Shown here piece after piece: positions 61,903-64,000 of a stretch of DNA of 64,000 bases. This stretch comes from Planococcus plakortidis. GTDB lineage: Bacteria > Bacillota > Bacilli > Bacillales_A > Planococcaceae. The notes beneath the pieces are model-generated. The model ran no database searches, was not told the DNA's origin, and saw nothing but the letters and a program-made list of their open reading frames with translations. The DNA lies in NCBI RefSeq assembly GCF_001687605.2, contig NZ_CP016539.2:2510501-2574500 (forward strand), in the 5' to 3' direction. Numbering within the stretch: the stretch's first letter is position 1; each line of letters starts with the position of its first letter. The translations under genes and the position numbers were made by a program.

Positions 61903-64000
61903 TTATTGAACGATTTCCTCAACTGGCGGTGCGTCTTTTCCGAGAACTGCCATCTCGAGAAGTTCAGAGACATCATAGGTGCCGACTTGCTCTTCGACTT
62001 CTTTCGCTTTCGTTCCATCTGACAGCATCGTCAGGCAGTACGGGCAGCCGGATGAAATCATGGTCGGGCTCACTTCAAGCGCCTGCTCCGTGCGGGCTAC
62101 GTTGACGCGGTGTCCGGCATCTTCTTCCATCCACATCAAGCCGCCGCCTGCACCACAGCACATGCCGTCCTGGCGATTGCGTTTCATTTCAACGAGTTCA
62201 ACGCCTTCGATCGCTTTCAAGATTTCACGCGGTGCATCGTAGACATCGTTGTAACGGCCGAGGTAGCAGGAATCGTGGAAAGTGATTTTCTCGTTCACTG
62301 CATGCTGCGGCTTCAGTTTGCCTTGCTGCACAAGGTCAAAGAGCATTTCCGTGTGGTGATAGACCTCAGCTTCAAAGCCGAAATCCGGGTATTCGTTTTT
62401 GAAGATGTTATAAGCATGCGGGTCGATCGTGACGATCTTGGTGACGCCAGCTTTTTCGAATTCCTTGATATTGGCAGCCGCGAGCTCCTGGAACAGGAAT
62501 TCGTTTCCGAGACGGCGCGGCGTATCGCCGGAGTTCTTTTCTTTGTTGCCGAGAATGGCGAATTTGACGCCTGCTTCATTCATCAAGCGTGCAAAGGAAA
62601 GCGCGATTTTCTGTGATCGGTTGTCGAATGAACCCATCGATCCGACCCAGAACAGGTACTCGAACTCTTCTCCCGCTTTGCTGACTTCTTTTACCGTCGG
62701 AATCGAGATATCCGGGCGAGCGTCTCTCCAGTTTTCTTTTTCCTTGCGGTTAAGGCCCCACGGATTGCCTTGCTTTTCGATGTTGGTCATTGCACGCTGT
62801 GCGTCTTTATCCATTTTCCCTTCCGTCATAACAAGGTAACGGCGAAGGTCGATGATTTTGTCGACGTGCTCGTTCATGACCGGGCATTGGTCTTCACAGT
62901 TGCGGCATGTCGTACAAGCCCAGATTTCCTCTTCCGTGATGACGTCGCCGATCAAGCTCGGGCTGTAGATATCCTCGATGACCGCGCCTTCAGCGCCAGC
63001 TGCCATCGCCAATTGGTTGCCTTGCGTATTGCCGAATGCCATTGCCGGCACCCACGGTTTTTTCTGGGTCATGACAGCTCCCGTATTGGTCAGGTTGTCA
63101 CGGAGTTTCGTGATCAAATCCATTGGTGACAGCATTTTGCCGGTTCCGGTGGCCGGGCACATATTCGTGCAGCGCCCGCATTCCACACAAGCGTAGAAAT
63201 CGATCATCTGGGCTTGCGTGAAATCGGTGATTTTCCCGACGCCGAATGTCGGCATGGCGTCAGGGTCTTCTTCGTTTTCTTCTTCCATATCCTCAAAATT
63301 GATCGGCTTCAGGCGGCCGACATGATCCAAACGGTGGAACCATGTGTTGACCGGCCCGAAGATCAAGTGCGCGTGCTTCGATTGCGGGACGTAGACCAAG
63401 AACGTCAATAGGAACAATAGATGCGCCCACCACATGATATAGAAGATGGCCGCCGCAGCCGTTTCCGGCAGCCAAGCGAATGCCGCTGCGATAACGCTTG
63501 CGACAGGTTCTGTCCAAGCTCCTTCGTGGCCGTGCCAGATCATGCTCATGCCGTTCCCGACAAGGACCGTGACCATCAAGCCGCCAATGAAGATCAAGAC
63601 GAGCCCCGATTTCCAGCCGCGCTTCAAACGGACCAATTTCTCGATATAGCGTCTGTAGAATGCCCATACGACAGCGACCAGGATCGTCAAGGTCACGAAT
63701 TCCTGGAACAAGGTGAATGCCGGATACAATGGGCCGAGCGGTAAATGCGAATCCGGCGACAAGCCTTTGATGATGAAATCGATGGCACTTGCCTGCACGA
63801 GCAGGAAGCCATAGAAGAACATCACGTGTATCGCGCCGCTCTTTTTGTCTTTCAATAATTTCTTCTGTCCAAACACATTGACCATCACTTTGCGGACCCG
63901 TTCATTGAAGTTTTCTTCAAATTCCACTTTTTTGCCGAGCTTGATATAGTCATAGCGCGACTTCAGCAAGTAGATGAACAAGTAAACGGCGTAAGCGGTT
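61903..64000 (-). CDS. fadF: Fe-S oxidoreductase of beta-oxidation, 5' end missing
   Basis: At least 698 residues of a YwjF/FadF-type membrane iron-sulphur protein are visible; the frame is still open at the right edge. An N-terminal region with several membrane helices (IHVMFFYGFLLVQASAIDFI, LVLIFIGGLMVTVLVGNGM, LLFLLTFLVYVP) is followed by two 4Fe-4S motifs (CVECGRCTNMCP, CTTCRNCEDQCP) and two cysteine-rich CCG domains (FHDSCYLGRYN, GMCCGAGGGLMW, SGCPYCLTML). It probably passes electrons from electron-transfer flavoprotein to quinone during fatty acid oxidation. A TTG at 63981 is only internal. Confidence 0.93.
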   Translation of the reverse strand, partial: TAYAVYLFIYLLKSRYDYIKLGKKVEFEENFNERVRKVMVNVFGQKKLLKDKKSGAIHVMFFYGFLLVQASAIDFIIKGLSPDSHLPLGPLYPAFTLFQEFVTLTILVAVVWAFYRRYIEKLVRLKRGWKSGLVLIFIGGLMVTVLVGNGMSMIWHGHEGAWTEPVASVIAAAFAWLPETAAAAIFYIMWWAHLLFLLTFLVYVPQSKHAHLIFGPVNTWFHRLDHVGRLKPINFEDMEEENEEDPDAMPTFGVGKITDFTQAQMIDFYACVECGRCTNMCPATGTGKMLSPMDLITKLRDNLTNTGAVMTQKKPWVPAMAFGNTQGNQLAMAAGAEGAVIEDIYSPSLIGDVITEEEIWACTTCRNCEDQCPVMNEHVDKIIDLRRYLVMTEGKMDKDAQRAMTNIEKQGNPWGLNRKEKENWRDARPDISIPTVKEVSKAGEEFEYLFWVGSMGSFDNRSQKIALSFARLMNEAGVKFAILGNKEKNSGDTPRRLGNEFLFQELAAANIKEFEKAGVTKIVTIDPHAYNIFKNEYPDFGFEAEVYHHTEMLFDLVQQGKLKPQHAVNEKITFHDSCYLGRYNDVYDAPREILKAIEGVELVEMKRNRQDGMCCGAGGGLMWMEEDAGHRVNVARTEQALEVSPTMISSGCPYCLTMLSDGTKAKEVEEQVGTYDVSELLEMAVLGKDAPPVEEIVQ

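Noticed and set aside
63963-63981. TTG at 63981 as the start of fadF
   Set aside because: The frame remains open with plausible membrane-helix residues up to the window edge, and there is no ribosome site, so the gene begins outside.

Overview
The window looks like a chromosomal segment of a low-to-mid GC Firmicute of the order Bacillales. Gene order (pyrG-spo0F-fba-tal-murA-glpX-rho-rpmE-tdk-prfA-prmC, glyA-upp-atp operon-murA-mbl-fabZ, dppABCDE-ykfABCD) follows the Bacillus subtilis ywj-ywl-atp-ywp region. The synteny, the acidic RpoE delta subunit and the lack of sporulation genes at positions where B. subtilis has them point to Planococcaceae (Planococcus or a close relative). That placement is an inference. 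Nearly all genes are on the minus strand.

Layout: 1-1.3 kb, a truncated membrane gene, repeats and a DUF2187 gene. 1.36-11.3 kb, a complete dipeptide uptake and murein-peptide recycling operon (dppA-dppB-dppC-dppD-dppE-ykfA-ykfB-ykfC-ykfD) in which dppC carries a one-base frameshift. 11.4-17.6 kb, small ORFs, an IDEAL-domain protein, the ywqB-ywqA SWIM/SNF2 pair, and ssbB with a tiny coiled-coil partner. 17.9-22.7 kb, ywpF, fabZ, an EpuA-type protein, mbl, murA and a DUF1146 gene. 22.9-30.2 kb, the F1Fo ATP synthase operon. 30.9-38 kb, wecB, upp, a LOV-like PAS-GAF-GGDEF-EAL protein, glyA, ywlG, rpiB and ywlE. 38.9-52.5 kb, ywlC, prmC, prfA, tdk, rpmE, rho, glpX, a second murA, tal, fba, spo0F, ywjG, pyrG, rpoE and a small membrane protein. 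53.2-64 kb, a fatty/branched acyl-CoA degradation cluster (icmF, tetR, two acyl-CoA dehydrogenases, hydroxyacyl-CoA dehydrogenase, thiolase, and fadF running off the edge).

The genes are mostly housekeeping: murein precursor synthesis and recycling, energy conversion, nucleotide salvage, translation termination, glycolysis/gluconeogenesis and lipid catabolism. Several control elements can be read directly: a GGGC-start promoter plus attenuator before pyrG (CTP-sensing reiterative transcription), a perfect CcpA cre box before the thiolase gene, a hairpin leader before rpmE, and strong promoters for the atp operon and rpmE.

The least explained content is in the gaps between genes. Three families of GC-rich repeats, here called R1 (about 123-130 bp), R2 (about 110-290 bp) and R3 (about 180-235 bp), fill almost every gap longer than 300 bp. 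Copies differ in sequence but keep complementary arms, so the base changes compensate, as expected for elements selected as folded RNA or DNA. R1 sits inside the atp and dpp operons. R2 and R3 occur side by side at three loci. The other main item is the LOV-like sensor phosphodiesterase, in which the photoactive cysteine is glycine and the GGDEF motif is destroyed while the EAL domain is intact.
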